Source: Protea cynaroides
Taxonomy: Eukaryota > Streptophyta > Magnoliopsida > Proteales > Proteaceae
NCBI GenBank assembly: GCA_028583415.1
Contig: CM053267.1
Span: 26,956,902 to 27,020,901, forward strand
DNA: 64,000 nucleotides
Direction of reading: 5' to 3'
A model generated the notes under the pieces. The model saw only the letters and a program-made list of their open reading frames with translations, made no database searches and was not told the origin of the DNA. Positions 9,974-22,229 of this stretch are shown one piece after another. A program made the translations under genes and the position numbers. Each line of letters starts with the position of its first letter. The stretch's first letter is position 1.

Positions 9974-11420
9974 ATCTAAAAATCGATGTCGAGAGGGTGA
10001 GCACACATCATGGCTCAGTGAACAAATAAAACATTGCAACAAACATATGCATGCATTCAATTCATATCTTTGGTCTGGTAAATAAGTTTACAATGGGCTA
10101 TAGAAAGGATAGGTGGCCGCCGCACCTCTATACACGAGTGTGTGAAGCCGCCCAAAGGTAACGTTTATTGTCGTCCCACATGCACCCACCATGGACAATG
10201 TACACGCAAATGTCCCGTTTATTGCTGTACCAGTTGCCCATACCAACACGTAAGCCCCTGCTGGCGAGGGCTTGCAAACTGGGCTCGCAACTAACCAATC
10301 TTAATGCCAATCAGTGTATCCAAGGCCTCACCCCAGCATCCCTCAATACGTCCATAGAGATAGGGCTAAGGCCCCCCGGCAGAGTCAGAGACTACACGGT
10401 CCGAGACCACCTCCCCTCATACAATACAACGTAATAGTTCTACTAAGGTAATGGCGATATGACGATGTCAATGGACAAGACTTGAGTTAGAGGTAGAGCT
10501 AGAGTGTTGAGGCTTAGCCTATGACCCCCCCTGATACTCGCTCGCATCAAGCACACCAACCACACACACATTCATATGCCTATTCCTATCATCATCATCA
10601 TCATCATGTTATAAACAATAATTTAAATATGCATGAACAGTAACAATAGAAATATTAGATGACATGTTGAATGCACATAACAAGCATACACGCATAGAAT
10701 CAATCATGGCATTGGACTCAAGAATAAAATAATTTATTATTAACCAATTAGTTTAGGTCTTGTTCCCTCACCTTTGCTTGATCGTAGATCCTCTTTCAAG
10801 CTTTAAAAATAAGTAAATATCACTATTATATCACTAGATGACCTAATCAAGTTGATATGATTTAATTAGAATTAATTCTGATTTTAAAAAGCCTACTGTT
10901 AACTGGGGGTCGATGCCAGGGTCGGAGGTTCCATCGACCCTGGGTGCTACCACCAAGATTCTGGACTTTCCGAACACTGGGGGTTGATTGTCCGGGTCCG
11001 GTAGGGTCGATTGGCCATCGACCCCCCGTGCGACCCCTCTTGGGTTTAGTCAAAATTCTCATCCTACAGTCCATTCTTCGTGTTTGGGGTCCTATGGCTT
11101 GCTTCTACAATCCATTCCATACATGTTATATGGTCTAGAACCGTAGTTCATTCACCTACATGGCTTTTATGATTTCTTCCATGGTTTTCCATGAAAACCT
11201 AACCATGGGTAGATGATTTGGGTTTCCCCTTAGATCATATCCTCTTTACTATCTATTCTAAGGTTTGTAGAATTTCATGGAGATAGTATCCATACCTGAG
11301 AATTAGGCTTGTTTCTCTGAAGCCTTCTCTTTGATCTTCTTCTCTTTTTCTTCTCCTTCTCTTCTCTCTCTCTCAATCCAATTAGGGTTCTAAAATGAGT
11401 AAAAGAGGCTTAGGGACGTC

Positions 11421-11429
11421 CTATTTATA
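11421..11429 (-). promoter_or_regulatory. TATA box of E1 3' LTR
   Basis: TATAAATAG on the minus strand, roughly 360 bp inside the LTR from its 5' (U3) end. A homologous box stands in the other E1 LTR and in the solo LTR at 53941. Transcription of the element would start about 30 bp downstream. Confidence 0.7.
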
Positions 11430-11786
11430 GAGTAGAAACTCCCAAAATAAGTCCCATTGAGGTTAGGAAAGAATCCCAATGAAATTTAGAAAGTTACCAA
11501 TTCACGATTTCTGTCGACAGACTGGGGGTCGATGAGGGGTCGGAGATCCCGTCGACCCCTGGTTCTAAATTGTCTGACCCCCGATTAAAAACTCAGGGTA
11601 TGACTTTTATACTGGGGGGTCCGACCCTGCCTTGCTGGGTATGCGACCCTCCCCCTTATTTTAGTGTTTTTGGGTCCGTTTAATACCTGGGATCGTGATC
11701 TCCCTCACGCACTTGATCCATTTGGCTTGACCATGATGGGTAGACCTGGTTCAAGGTGGTAAGATCGGGTTAGTTCGATACGGGTC

Positions 11787-14700
11787 TTACAACTCCCCCT
11801 TACTTATAAAAATTTCGTCCCCAAAATTGTACATACCTTCCGAGTCCAATAAATGAGGATATTGCTTTCGCATAGCATTCTCTTCTTCCCATGTAATTTC
11901 TTCCATATCTCTACTTTTCCAGGTGACCTTAACATAATAGATATCACGGTTGCGTAGTCGTTGAACCTTCCGATTGGTGATTTCAGTTGGTGCTACTTGA
12001 AATGTCAAATCTTCAGTCAAATCAGGTAAATCTATTATCAAAATATGCGTCGGATCCTTGACATACTTCTTCAATAAGGAAATGTGAAATACGTCATTCA
12101 CACTTGACATGGATGGTGGTAGTGCTAACTGGTAAGCCTCTTTTCCACGCTTAGCTAGAATCTCATATGGCCCGACATATCATGGACTTAGTTTCTCCTT
12201 CTGTTCGAACCATTTCAATCCTCGCATAGGCGATACTTTTAAGAATACTTTATCACCCACGATGAACTCAAGGTCTCGGCATCGGGTATCGGCATATTGC
12301 TTCTGACGATTCTGAGCTGTTCTCACTCTTTCTTTGATAATGTCGACCACTCGACACGTCTCTTCAACGAATTCCGGTCCAACAATACTACGCTCCCCAA
12401 CATCATTCCAAAACAAAGGAGTTCGACACTTTCTGCCATACAGTGCTTCATAGGGTGACATCTGTATAGTAGCCTGATAGCTATTATTATAAGTGAACTC
12501 AATCAGTGGTAACTTTTCATCCCATGATCCTTTAAAATCAATTACACATGCTCGAAGCATATCTTCTAGAATCTGAATTATATGCTCTGTCTGTCCATCT
12601 GTCTGTGGGTGGAATGCAGTACTAAACTTCAATGTTGTACCCATAGCCATTTGCAATCCTTTCCAAAACTTTGAAGTAAATCGTGGATCTCTATCGGACA
12701 TAATACTTTTAGGTACACCATGTAATCGCACAATGTTATCCACATACAGCTTAGCTAACCTCTCCAGTGTATACTGAGGTCGTATAGGTATAAAGCGAGC
12801 TGTTTTAGTCAGTCGGTCTACAATCACCCAAACTGCTTCAACTACTCAAGGAGTCAATGGTAATCTTGTGACGAAGTCCATAGTGATGCAGTCCCATTTC
12901 CATGCTGGTTTCGGTAACGGCTGTAACAGTCTGGCCGGTCTTTGTCATTCAGCCTTTACTTTTTGACAATTTAGGCATTAAGACACGAACTTAGCTACAT
13001 CTGCTTTCATTCCTCTCCACCAATATAATTTCTTTAGATCATGATACATTTTTGTACTTCCAGGATGTATCGAATAGATGGTGGTATGGGCTTCTTTCAT
13101 CAATCGATGTCTAATGTCCAAGTTTTCTGTTTCGGGTACACATATTCTTCCTTTGTACTTCAGTACCTTTTCTTCGTCCAAGGTGAACTCAGGGTTAGTC
13201 CTCCCTTTTTCGATGTCCTCTTATACCGTTCTTAGGTAAGGGTCTGATTTGATAGTTGTCTTCCCTTCATCAACTATATCCGGTATAATCTTCAATGCGG
13301 CGAACATTTTTGAAAACCGATGAATAAACCCTTGGTTGGCTGATCCATCGGGTGTATCTATCACAAACTGCTCATTACCGTGCTTGAATACCTTTCCGGT
13401 AGTACACATTGCGGCAGTTGTGCTAACCTCTCCTTGAGATTTTATCATTGCCTTTCTACTTAACACATCGGCTACTACATTAGCTTTCCCCGGATGATAT
13501 TGGATATCACAATCATAGTCTTTCAATAGTTCCAGCCATCTTCTTTGTCTCATATTCAGCTCCTTCTGATTAAATAGATAAGTAAGACTTTTATGGTCTG
13601 ATTTAATCTAAAATTTCTCTCCGTACAGATAATGTCTCCATATTTTGACAGCATGTACTACTACCGCTAGTTCCAAATCATGAGTGGGATAGTTCTTTTC
13701 ATGTGTCTTCAGTTGTCTTGAGGCATAAGCAATTACTTGTTCTCCTTGCATAAGTACACATCCTAATCCCAGTCCTGACGCATCGGTGTACAAGATAAAT
13801 GGTTGTCCTGAAATCGGGATGGTCAAGATTGGAGCTGATATCAATCTAGCCTTCAATGTCTGGAAACTTTTCTCGCATTTGTCCGTCCAAACAAACTTCT
13901 CGCCCTTCTTAGTCAAACTAGTAAGAGGTACGGCAATTCTGGAATAGTCTTCCACAAATCGTCGATTAATACCCAGCTAGACCCCAAAAACTTCTAATTT
14001 CTACAACGCTCTTCGATGCTTCCCACTTTATGATAGCCTCGATCTTGCTGGGATCCACTTTAATTCCTTCAGCGGATACTATATGGCCTACAAATGCGAC
14101 TTCCTTTAGCCAAAACTCACACTTTGAAAATTTGGCGTAGAGCTTCTCCTTCCGTAGTCGCTGCAGAGCGGCGTTTAGATTCTTAACATGAGATTCTTCG
14201 TCTTTGGAGTAGACTAATATATCATCAATGAATACAATGACCGACGTATCCAACATGTCGTGGAAAACCTAGTTCATAAGTTCCATAAAGGTTGCTGGTG
14301 CGTTTGTCAATCCAAAAGACATGACGAAAAATTCATAATGTCCATATCTGGTCCTGAATGCTGTCTTGGGAATATCACCATCCTTAATCTTCAGTTGATG
14401 GTAGCCTGACCGAAGATCGATCTTGGAGAACACTTTGGCGACTTGCAACTGATTGAACAGGTCATCGATCCGAGGCAATGGATACCGATTCTTGATTGTC
14501 AGTTTATTCAGTTCTCGATAATCTATACACAAGCGAATGCTACCATCCTTCTTCTTCACGAATAATATTGGCGCTCCCCATGGTGATATACTAGGGCGAA
14601 TATAACCCTTGTCCAGTAGTTCTTGTAGTTGTACTTTCAATTCCTTCAGTTCAGTAGGAGTCATTCGATAAGGTGCTTTCGATACTGGTGTGGCTCCAGG

Positions 14701-15278
14701 TATAAGATCTATAACAAACTCTGTAGCTCAGTTGGGTGGTAATCCTGGTAATTCTTTAGGAAATACATTTGTATAGTCACGCACGACATCAATATCTTCC
14801 ATTCGTGGTGCTTCCTTGGTAAGGTCGACCACAGATACTAAATACCCGACTGCTCCTTTCTCAAGGCACTTCTTAGCCTTTAGTGCAGAGAGTATGAGCT
14901 TTCGTTTACGGGGAAGTTTGGTTCCCGAAAAGTTGAACTTTGCTCCTTCTTTGTCTTTAAATGTCAGCTTCTTTTTGGCACACAACAGGTTTACAGAATG
15001 CCAAACTAACCAGTCCATTCCCAAGATGACGTCAAAGTTTTCCATCCTAAGTTGGATCAAGGTTGCATCCAAGGTCTTTTCATCAATAAGAACTGGACAT
15101 GGTCCATAACCTTTTTCTAACTCCACTTCTAATCCCATAGGTGATCGTACAAGTAGTTTGCAGTCTAAGGATTTAAGGGGTAGATTTAACTTCTTTCCAA
15201 ATGTCACAGATATAAAGGAATGAGTAGCTCCTGAATCAAAGAGTACTCTGGCAGGAATGCCATTAATAGGTACGATAC
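11787..15278 (-). pseudogene. E1 pol: protease, RT, RNase H, integrase, chromodomain
   Basis: Opens at the intron acceptor (15279). Order: protease with FDSGATHSF (about 15225), RT from about 14670 with VKKKDGSIRLCIDYRELNK and the catalytic FIDD block near 14230, RNase H with YTDASGLGLGCVL near 13790, the HHCC zinc domain of integrase near 13100, and the integrase core with VDRLTKTARF, VSDRDPRF-like and EFTYNNSYQ blocks (12827-12400). A chromodomain follows with KVTWKSRDMEEITWEEENAM (about 11930). Breaks lie near 14720, 14265, 13960, 12970 and 12830. The final stop TAA falls in the first bases of the 3' LTR. Confidence 0.9.
11792..11803 (-). promoter_or_regulatory. Polypurine tract of E1
   Basis: GTAAGGGGGAGT on the minus strand directly abuts the 3' LTR. 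This is the plus-strand DNA priming site. The pol frame is read through it. Confidence 0.85.
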
Positions 15279-15351
15279 CTGTGATTTATTTTGGTTTAGT
15301 CTACATGCTCATACAATGTAATACAACTAACTTAAATAATTTAAGTCATAC
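15279..15351 (-). other. Intron between gag and pro in E1 (73 bp)
   Basis: On the minus strand: ...GGTCACAG|GTATGACTT ... AAATCACAG|GTATCGTACC. Removal joins the Gag tail (VVTG) in frame to IVPINGIPARVLFDSGA of protease. Without splicing, translation stops within two codons (VVTGMT). A block TGAGCATGTAGACTAAA about 30 nt before the acceptor is shared with E2 and E3 and supplies a CTAA branch-point candidate. Splicing is inferred from frame, borders and conservation. Confidence 0.75.
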
Positions 15352-16618
15352 CTGTGACCACTTCAGGCGATGCAGCAGCATCCTCAAAGGTAACCGCGTA
15401 AACTCGTCCTTGATGTAGCTGCTTCTTGGGCTTAGGACATTCCCTTGCCATATGTCCCACTTGGTTACAGTTAAAACATTTTATCCCTTCAGTAGTTGGC
15501 TTTTGTTGCTGTTGAGCTACGGGAGTAGTCTTGGTTGCAGCGGTATAGCCTTGAGCACGGAAGGGTTTGAATGTCTTGTTATTCCCTCTATTATAAGAAT
15601 TTACAGCTGGCCTTTTTATACCTCTGTTTTGCATGAAATAACTCTCCTACTGGCTCGATTCTATAACTCGAGCAATTTGTGCCGCTTCATTATAGATTTT
15701 CTTTTCATGTCCTAGAATGTGCTCACGGATGCTTCCCCTAAGTCCCATGACGAACCTTCGGGTCTTTGTGGTTTCCTCTTGCATACTGGTGGGTGCAAAG
15801 AAGAACATCTCTTCATAACGCTGTTGATACCCATCCACGGTCATTTGCCCCTGATATAAACTCAGGAACTCTCTTTCCATAGAATCTCTGAAACTTCTCG
15901 GAAAGTACCTCTCAAAGAACACCTCCTTATAAATATCCCAGGTCAGTTGGGCGTGCTTCGTTAGTAAATATGTCCTGGTAGACCTCCACCAATGGTGTGC
16001 ATCTCCTTTCAGCATAAAGGTGGCGCACAACATTTTTTCTTCTTCATTTAGTGTCATCATCATAAAATTCCTTTCCATTTCATCAACCCAGTGTGCCGGC
16101 CATAAAGGATCTGCTGGCTTGCCATTAAATTCTCTGGGCTTCAGTTTCAGAAAACGCTCCACCAGTCTGGAGTGGTCTAGTGGCTGCGGAACATACGCTC
16201 CATACATAGGTGGTTGGTATTGATATCCACCTTGAACTATCTCAGGATTTTGTACTTGAGCCTGCATGATAGGAGTCTGAGGTGCGTGGGGTACTGTGTT
16301 ACTTTCCCTTGGTGTTGTACTTGCCTATCCTGCTGGCATTGGAGGTGTCTGTACAGCTGGAGGAGTTATGCCTAGGGCAGCTTGTATAGTGGCTTATGCC
16401 TGTTGCATTTGCTGCAGCTGTTGGGCCAAGTTCATTACGACTGTGGCCAAGTCTGTAGGTGGAGCTGGCAGATTTGTAGGATTTGTCTGCCCATTTATGA
16501 TGGACGGTGCCGTATTCGTGTTCCCCTGTGTTTTCGGGTGTGTCTGGCTATTCTCCCCCATAGGTGGTGGTGGTGGAATAGAGTTACGGCTCTGTCTGGT
16601 TACTCTGCATCCCGCCAT
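15352..16618 (-). pseudogene. E1 gag
   Basis: ATG at 16618 begins MAGCRVTRQ, a Pro-rich region and a Gln-rich LAQQLQQMQQ segment. The capsid-like domain (16267-15650) has RFLKLKPREFNGKP, GDAHHWWRS and GLRGSIREHILG. The C-terminus carries one zinc knuckle, CFNCNQVGHMAREC (near 15470), for RNA packaging. A TAA at 16394, a frame break before 16267, and a TAG at 15647 disrupt it. Confidence 0.9.
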
Positions 16619-16754
16619 TAATTATTCTGATAGTGGGATTGCCTGAAATCATTGAACATGAGAAACAATCATTAAATACTTCATTCTCATATCTTAAAAC
16701 CATTAACAAATGCCAATTTCAAATTCCTCAGATCATTCTGTCGAAAATACTATG

Positions 16755-16985
16755 TTTTTACTGCAGGGTCGATGGTGGGGGTCGATGGGTGTCCGACCCT
16801 CAGTATGCGACCCTGGGAAATCACCAATCCTTCTTGAGAGCCAGGGGTCGATGGGGGGGGGGTCGGAGTATGTCCGACCCAGGGTGCGACCCCTGGTTCT
16901 CTGTTAGATTCCCGAGAGCCGAGGGTCGATGCGGGGATCGATGGGTGGGTCGATTGTTTTAATCGAATTTTCCGACCCCCAGACT
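16755..16985. promoter_or_regulatory. GGGTCGA motif cluster between gag and antisense gene of E1
   Basis: About five copies of GGTCGAT (for example near 16765, 16778, 16846, 16923, 16948) with interspersed CCGACCC and GCGACCC. The same words form clusters in the LTRs. The position, just upstream of the antisense gene's first exon and of gag's 5' side, suits a shared control region. Function inferred. Confidence 0.45.
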
Positions 16986-16989
16986 AAAA

Positions 16990-18922
16990 ATCAGATTTTT
17001 AAGTTTTGATTCAAGTCCATTTCCCATTCTTTCTTCTCCGCTTCGACTCATCTCGTCCCTCTGAGTTGCTACAGTGACAACTCTGATCTGTTGGTGGTTT
17101 GCACTCCTTGTTTCGTCGTCTACACCTCCGCTATAGGTATGTCTTCTAACTTTTCTTGTTTTTAGGTTTCTTTACCTAGGTTTTTGCTTGTATATCTAGT
17201 ATATTTCAAATTAAAAATTTTCCACCAGTAAAAATTCGATTTTTATTGGGGGCTTTTGTTGTGGGTGACTTGAGGAATGAAAGCCCTAAAAAATATTTGA
17301 GTTTCATCGGTTGGTTATCGAGAAACTCGAAATTTACTCTTTTTGCCCTAATTTTGTCGAGATTTTGAATTTCTTGAAATTTCTTCCAATTAAATCTCAT
17401 TAATTGAAATTTCCGACTGTATGAGTTTCACAGGATAGTTTAGGATCTATGTAAGTCCTCCTGCCCACGTGTATGGGTGAGAAGTGAGGCTTTTGACTAA
17501 TTTACGTCATTATTATGTCGAAATTTTGGGTTTTTCGTTTCCACTAAGCCATTATTTATTTTTCTTTCTTATTTGCAGATACTAGGGCTCGTACCAAGGT
17601 ACCCAGTATTCGCGACAGTCTTCGTTTCCGTTCCACTGAAGCCGAGACACAGTACGCCCGCTATGCTAGCAAGAAAGTAGAGGGAGGCCGCAAAGTGGAC
17701 TTGGCTAGCTTGGCCTTGTTCAATGTGGAGGGGCCTTTGGTGATATGGGCTGGCTCCCTGTCATCACCTATGATGCCTGTACCCATCCTGACTTGGTACG
17801 TCAGTTCTACTGTAATCTCCAGGTGGTGGGAGATTACAACGATGTTGAGAGACGTGGTGAGCTTCAGATCACCAGCTACGTCAAGGGGGTTGATGTTTCA
17901 TTCGATTATCGGCAGCTGGCCGACTTGCTGGGTATCTCCTATGATGGCCCCTTGGTATTCTGTGCCCCTGGAAAGCCCCAGTTCTTTTATCTACAGATGA
18001 GAGCTGAGATAGATCGTCAGCTCATCAGACCTGATCGCTGGGAGATGAAGGCAAGTTATCTGCGTTCAGATCCACGGGTATACTACAAGATCATTTAGCA
18101 TAACCTGATACCGCAGAGTGGTCATTACAAGAGGGTCTCCCAGTTGACCCAGTACCTGCTGTACTGCATATGCACTAGGCAGCCCGTCTGCCTTCCCTAT
18201 ATCATCATGTGGACGATGATCAGTGCCACGTTGCCCAGTCACACTGGAAACCTTCCTTATGGACGCATGATCACTACCTTGCTTACCCGCTTGGGGGTTG
18301 ATTTGTTGGATGAGAAGATTAAGGAGAAGTCCTTCTCATCGCCTCTTGATTGGGAGGCTAATTGCAAGATGGGCATGCGGGATGCCCAGGTCAGCGATGA
18401 GGAGAGGAATGCGATGGTGCACCCTCGCACTTGAGTGGAGATGGCTGACGCTGAAGCAGCAGCAGCAGCCTCTGGAGCAGGGTTCATGATGATGACGATC
18501 GGCTATACATGGATGTAGATGCCATACCCCCTCCATCACCTACTCATGCTACTAGAGCTGGTCCATCTTCTTCAGCTGGTCCTTCGCATGCAACTGATCC
18601 TTCGTATGCTCCTTCTGATGACATGAAGAGGATCTTGCATGAGATACGAGAGGCTCAACGTATGTCTGACTTGAGGATGAGAGAGCTTTTAGAGGCTCAG
18701 CGCTTGTCTGATCAGCAGGTGAGAGAGCTTCTAGTTGCTCAGCATATGTCGGATCAACGAATGGGAGAGCTGAGGGATGCTCACCATGTGACTGACCAGC
18801 GGGTGGCTTATCTCACAGCTAGTCTCCAGACGACCCAGACTCAGATAGCTTGGTTGACTAGAGTATACGCAGAGGACTATGATAGAGACCATGAGGCACC
18901 GCTTCCCCCATCACCTCCATGA
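16990..18922 (+). pseudogene. Antisense accessory gene of E1 (plant transposon-protein family)
   Basis: Lies opposite to gag. A first exon ends at 17136 (donor GTATGT); the intron (17137-17578, 442 bp) ends TTTGCAG. The start codon seen in E2 is AGG here (17584), so it is lost. A 2-nt deletion near 17735 shifts the frame; stops occur at 18096-18098 and 18432-18434. The body has VITYDACTHPDLVRQFYCNL, RQLADLLG, the block RQPVCLPYIIMWTMISATL and LPYGRMITTLLTRLGVDL, the pattern of the 'putative plant transposon protein' (Transposase_32) family. The tail (18509-18922) has MDVDAIPPPSP, then about five 14-residue repeats on the pattern RELLEAQRLSDQ, a coiled coil. Role unknown. Confidence 0.75.
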
Positions 18923-19195
18923 TGTATTTCTTTTATCTTTCTTTTTGTACTTCAGAGTAACTATCCGGACTGTGGACTGTACTCTGCTTAAATCATATAT
19001 ATATAAACATTTGTTCTTCTTTTTGGTTGTACATAAATTTATTTCTCATTTAACAGATGCATTATTCTCCTTCAGTTTAGTCTCAAATAACACAGATGCT
19101 TATGGTGTGTTATTATTACATCTTTTAAATTTTTATCCTATCTCAGTTCATGACCTTTTGTGGAAGTATACGGTTTCACAGACTAGGCCTGAGAT

Positions 19196-19207
19196 GCTCT
19201 GATACCA
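19196..19207 (-). promoter_or_regulatory. Primer binding site of E1
   Basis: Minus strand TGGTATCAGAGC, complementary to the 3' end of initiator tRNA-Met, starts 3 nt beyond the inner end of the 5' LTR. It fixes the orientation of E1. Confidence 0.9.
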
Positions 19208-19210
19208 AGT

Positions 19211-20353
19211 TGTCACACCCCAATTCTGCACCATTCAGAACGGTGTGATGAACCGCTAATAAACCAACGGTTCAACCAGGATCTCTAATAGGCTATGTCC
19301 ATTAAAAATAAAATCATACACATTCATAACCATAATCAGAATAAATACACAATAGCAGAAGTCTTATAGTAAATGAACTGAGAAATCTAACTGTAATAAT
19401 CATAATTAAAATATCAAGTTATTGTTGTATCAACTGAGACATAAATAAATAGAATATCAATTACATCCCCTTATAAATTCAAATAAAATCTAAACGAATA
19501 CGCATGAGTTGCACTCGCATGAGGGGTCATGTGTATCCTCTAAGTCTTGGTCTTCCATCGCAGCAACACGCCCGTACACTGGAGCATTCATATAATCTTC
19601 AACAGTGGTACCTGCATCATCAATTAAAAATATTCGACGTCGAGAGGGTGAGCACACATCATGGCTCAGTGAGCAAACAAAACAATGTAACAAACATATG
19701 CATGCATTCAATTCATATCTTTGGTCTGGTAAATAAGTTTGCAATGTGCTATAGAAAGGATAGGTGGCCGCCGCACCTCTATACATTAGTGTATGAAGCC
19801 GCCCAAAGGTAACGTTTATTGTCATCCCACATGCACCCACCATGGACAAGGTACACACAAATGTCACGTTTATTGCTGTACCAGTTGCCCATACCAACAC
19901 GTAAGCCCCTGTTGGCGAGGGCTTGCAAACTGGGCTCGCAACTAACCAATCCTAATGCCAATCAGTGTATCCAAGGCCTCACCCCAGCATCCCTCAATAC
20001 GTCCATAGAGATAGGGCTAAGGCCCCCCGGCAAAGTCAGAGACTACACGGCCTGAGACCACCTCCCCTCATACAATACGACGTAATAGTTTTGCTAAGGT
20101 AATGGCGATACGACGATGTCAATGGATAAGACTTGAGTTAGAGATAGAGCTAGAGTGCTGAGGCCCGGCCTATGACACCCCCCTGATACTCGCTCGCATC
20201 AAGCACACCAACCACACACACATTCACATGCCTATTCCTATCATCATCATCATCATCATGTTATAAACAATAATTTAAATATGCATAAACAGTATCAATA
20301 GAAATATTGGATGACATGTTAAATGCACATAACAAGCATACACGCATAGAATC
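19211..20353 (-). repeat. 5' LTR of E1, inner part
   Basis: Homologous to 9554-10690, with a few per cent difference. Interrupted at 20353 by E2, with GAATC duplicated (20349-20353, 32323-32327). The remainder of this LTR is at 32328-33446. Confidence 0.92.
19490..19621 (-). CDS. Conserved LTR micro-ORF, E1 5' LTR
   Basis: Same frame as at 9842-9973: DDAGTTVEDYMNAP, YGRVAAMEDQ, LEDTHDPSCECNSCVFV and stop. Compared with the other E1 LTR the frame is uninterrupted. Here it can be extended upstream to ATG 19900 without a stop. See the entry at 9842 for the conservation argument. Confidence 0.5.
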   Translation of the reverse strand, partial: DDAGTTVEDYMNAPVYGRVAAMEDQDLEDTHDPSCECNSCVFV

Positions 20354-20718
20354 TGTAAGACCCGTGTCAATTTAACCCGGTCTTACCATCTTAAACCAGG
20401 TTTACCCATCATGGTCGAGTCAAATGGACCAAGGGCATGAAGGAGATCGAGATCCCAGGTACGAAATCGACCCAAAAACACTTAATTCTAGGGGAAGGTC
20501 GCACACCCAGTGAAGCAGGGTCGGACCTCCCAAAACAGGAAGTCAGACCCTCAGTTTTGAAGGGAGGGTCGGACAGCTTAAGACCCTAGGGCCGACGGGA
20601 TCATCGACCCTCCCATCGACCCTCGATTTCTGACGAAACTGAAATTAGGAAAATTTCCTAATTTTCGGTTGGGATTCTTTCCAAATCTCAATGGGATTAT
20701 TATAGGACATTCCTAGTC

Positions 20719-20726
20719 TATTTAAG
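20719..20726 (+). promoter_or_regulatory. TATA-like box of E2 5' LTR
   Basis: TATTTAAG at the position equivalent to TATAAATAG in E1 and the solo LTR, followed by a conserved CACTTTCACTC and a purine-rich untranslated stretch. It is likely to drive genomic RNA. Confidence 0.6.
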
Positions 20727-22229
20727 GGACGTTCCTAAACCACTTTCACTCCTTTCATAACCCTAATTGAATTGAGAGAAAGAGAGAAGAAGGAAAAGAG
20801 GAAGAAAGAAGGCTAGGAAGAAGGCTTAGTAGAAAGGAGAAGAATTCGCAGAGAAAAGTAATCTTCTCAGGTATGGATACTAATTCCATGAGTTTCTACA
20901 GACCTTAAGTTAGATATGGTTGAGTGTAGAATTTCGGAGAAACCCAAACCATCCATCCATGGTTAGGTTTTCATGGAGAACCATTGGAGGATGCATGAAA
21001 GCTATCTAGATGAATCATACATGGTTCTAGACCATGGAATGAGTGTTGGGTGAATGTAGGAAGCAAGTCATAGGACCCCAAACACAAAGAATGGATTAAA
21101 AAGTGGAAATTGGACCAGAGTGCACCAAGGGTCGATAGACCATCCGACCCTAGGTGTTTCTGACCATCGACCCTCAGCATTCGGGAAGTTCAGAATGGAG
21201 GGAGGGTCGATAGACCCATCGACCCTAGCAGCGACCCTAGCATCGACCCTCAGTTGACAGAATGGTTTTAAATTCTGAATTAATTCTAATTAAATTCTAT
21301 CGACTTTGTTAGGTTTGCTAGCAATATAATACAGTTATAACAGTGATTCGAAAGCTTGGAAAATATCTATTAGCAAGCTAAGGTGAGGAACCTTAACCCC
21401 AAACTAAATTGGTTAATAATAAACTGTTTTCTATTTATTGAGTCCTATGCCATGATGATTCTATGCGAATATGTTTGTAATGTGCATACAGCATGCCATC
21501 CAATATTTCTATTATTTGCTCATGCATATTTACTTTATTGTTTATAACATGATGATGATGATGATGATAAGAATAGGCATGTGCTTGTATGTGTGTGGTT
21601 GATGTGCTTGATGCGAGTGAGTATCAGGGGAGGTGTGATGAGAACGTCAATAACCATTAACCTTTGGCGGGTCTCAGCACTTTAGCTCTATCTCTAACTC
21701 AAGTCTTGTGCATTGGCATCGTCGTATCGCCATTACCTTAGCAGAACTATTATGTCGTAGAGTATCAAGGGAGGTGGTCTCGGTCCTTGTAGTCTCGACT
21801 CTACCGGGGGCCTTAGCTCTATCTCTATGGATGTTCCGAGGGATCTGGGGTGAGGCCTTGGATACACTATTTGGCATTAGGATTGGTTAGTAGCGAGCCC
21901 GGTTTGCAAGCCCTCGCTAACAGGGGCTTACGTGTTGGTATAGCATTATATAACAATAACTGTTAACCTTTGTTGTATAATGTTATGGTAGGGTGGATGG
22001 GGACGACGATAACCGTTAACCTTCGGGCGGGCTTCCACACCCTGTGTATAGAGGCGGTATCAATAACCGTTAACCTTTGATCACCCAACCTTTCTATTGC
22101 ACATTGCAAACTATAAACCAAGACCAATGATATAAATTGATTTTTGCATGCATATGTAATGTTGCATTGTTTTGGCTACTCACTGAGCCGTGTTGTGTGC
22201 TCACCCCTCGACGTCGAATATTTTTAGTT

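Larger units (their letters stand above)
9554..11791 (-). repeat. 3' LTR of E1
   Basis: 2238 bp, sharing ends and content with 19211-20353 plus 32328-33446. It differs from that copy by scattered substitutions and an 8-bp indel near 9806, a few per cent by eye. It holds a TATA box (11421-11429), a splice donor (intron from 11295), GTCGACCC-type motif clusters on either side, and a conserved small reading frame (9842-9973). Confidence 0.92.

Noticed and set aside
10128..10310. 60-codon frame in E1 LTR, with similar frames at 19779-19961 and 55196-55447
   Set aside because: It recurs only between close LTR copies, is broken by stops in the E2 LTRs, and shows no codon-position bias; it follows from DNA similarity.
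9554..11791. Reading E1 as a plus-strand element starting TGTCACACCCC
   Set aside because: The primer site, polypurine tract and all coding domains are on the minus strand; the minus-strand LTR ends TGTAAGACC..GTGTGACA fit E2.
15279..15351. Gag-pro gap as a programmed frameshift site
   Set aside because: No slippery sequence or knot was seen, in-frame stops lie between, and GT..AG borders restore the frame in three diverged copies.
19196..19207. tRNA-Met gene near primer sites
   Set aside because: Only the 12-nt match to the tRNA 3' end is present; no cloverleaf sequence surrounds it.
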